DNA of 24,164 nt. Origin: an uncultured Alistipes sp. Its GTDB lineage: Bacteria > Bacteroidota > Bacteroidia > Bacteroidales > Rikenellaceae. A program made the translations under genes and the position numbers. Below the pieces are notes generated by a model that saw only the letters and a list, made by a program, of their open reading frames with translations, searched no databases and was not told the DNA's origin. Location: NCBI GenBank assembly GCA_937899895.1, contig CALBQR010000023.1:1-24164 (forward strand). The letters are read 5' to 3'. How positions within the stretch are numbered: position 1 is the stretch's first letter; every line of letters starts with the position of its first letter. Positions 23,824-24,164 of the stretch are shown here, piece after piece.

Positions 23824-24164
23824 TTACTCTACGAAGGTGTAGCTTGCAGAGCGTCCGTTGGGATAGATACCGTCAATCGAAGCGATCTTCTCGTTGATCT
23901 TTGACAGATCGTTGAGCGAACGAATTTGACGGTCGTTGATGTGAGTAATGATGAAGCCTTCACGTACGCGGGCCTTTGCCAACAAGCCACCCTGCTTGAT
24001 CTGCGTAACCTGCAAACCTCCCTTGATATCCAACTCTCGCATCGCACGCTCATTCACCGCTGCGAATTTACCGCCCAATGCCTGCTCAACATCAACATCA
24101 TCCTTCGAGATGAGTTCTGCTTTACCTGCCTTATTACGTAAAGTAACCTCAAAATGTTTCACAT
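23824..24164 (-). CDS. DegP/HtrA-type serine protease, C-terminal part (runs off the window)
   Basis: C-terminal 113 codons of a periplasmic protease of the Do/DegP family, which degrades or refolds misfolded envelope proteins. The visible part is the second PDZ domain: GGLQVTQIKQGGLLAKARVREGFIITHINDRQIRSLNDLSKI, with the long-range binding groove motif EGFIITHIND, ending GRSASYTFVE. It begins inside the gene, since no stop or start precedes it at the edge; a GTG at 24162 in frame is internal. The catalytic His-Asp-Ser domain and first PDZ lie outside. The assignment rests on PDZ features and C-terminal resemblance, so it is good but not certain. Confidence 0.75.
   Translation of the reverse strand, partial: VKHFEVTLRNKAGKAELISKDDVDVEQALGGKFAAVNERAMRELDIKGGLQVTQIKQGGLLAKARVREGFIITHINDRQIRSLNDLSKINEKIASIDGIYPNGRSASYTFVE

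Noticed and set aside
1..24164. CRISPR array, mobile element, defence island or biosynthetic cluster
   Set aside because: No regularly spaced repeats, transposase, integrase, nuclease or large synthase genes were seen; gene content is housekeeping plus one efflux operon.

Overview
The window looks like core chromosome of a member of the Bacteroidales, possibly Alistipes or another Rikenellaceae (genus is a guess). The evidence is a 286-residue primary sigma factor without region 1.1, a fused SecDF, a single-chain GcvP, a TGS-domain nucleoside kinase, and promoters of the Bacteroidetes form (TTTG or GTTG about 20 bases before TAnnTTTG). Most start codons lack a Shine-Dalgarno sequence. I saw no rRNA, tRNA, CRISPR array, transposase, integrase or phage gene.

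Layout, left to right. The start holds the 5' end of rpsA (minus, cut by the window edge) and a lipoprotein 5'-nucleotidase (minus). Divergent from it are a TGS/uridine-kinase-like nucleoside kinase, a TetR-type regulator, gcvP (glycine cleavage P protein) and a SlyD-like FKBP isomerase, all plus strand. Convergent with slyD are cdaA (c-di-AMP synthase), secDF and dnaK, all minus strand and each apparently a separate unit with its own terminator. A small helix-turn-helix protein lies alone on the plus strand at 15328.

From 22473 down to 15836 runs a five-gene minus-strand unit: TetR regulator, TolC-type outer-membrane channel, lipoprotein membrane-fusion protein, RND (HAE1-type) pump and a small PII-like protein. 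Its promoter matches the Bacteroidetes consensus perfectly and is covered by a 9+9 bp inverted repeat, a good candidate operator for the TetR protein. The right end carries rpoD and the C-terminal end of a DegP/HtrA-type protease, both minus.

Most genes are well-known housekeeping families, and I found no convincing new multi-gene defence or mobile system. The parts most worth a second look are regulatory or accessory: a perfect 16-bp inverted repeat before gcvP, the operator candidate of the efflux operon, the PII-like protein that ends that operon, a cluster of four TGTCA/TGACA half-sites upstream of dnaK, a cdaA promoter embedded in the secDF terminator, and a GC-rich non-coding block between secDF and dnaK that may be a dispersed repeat.
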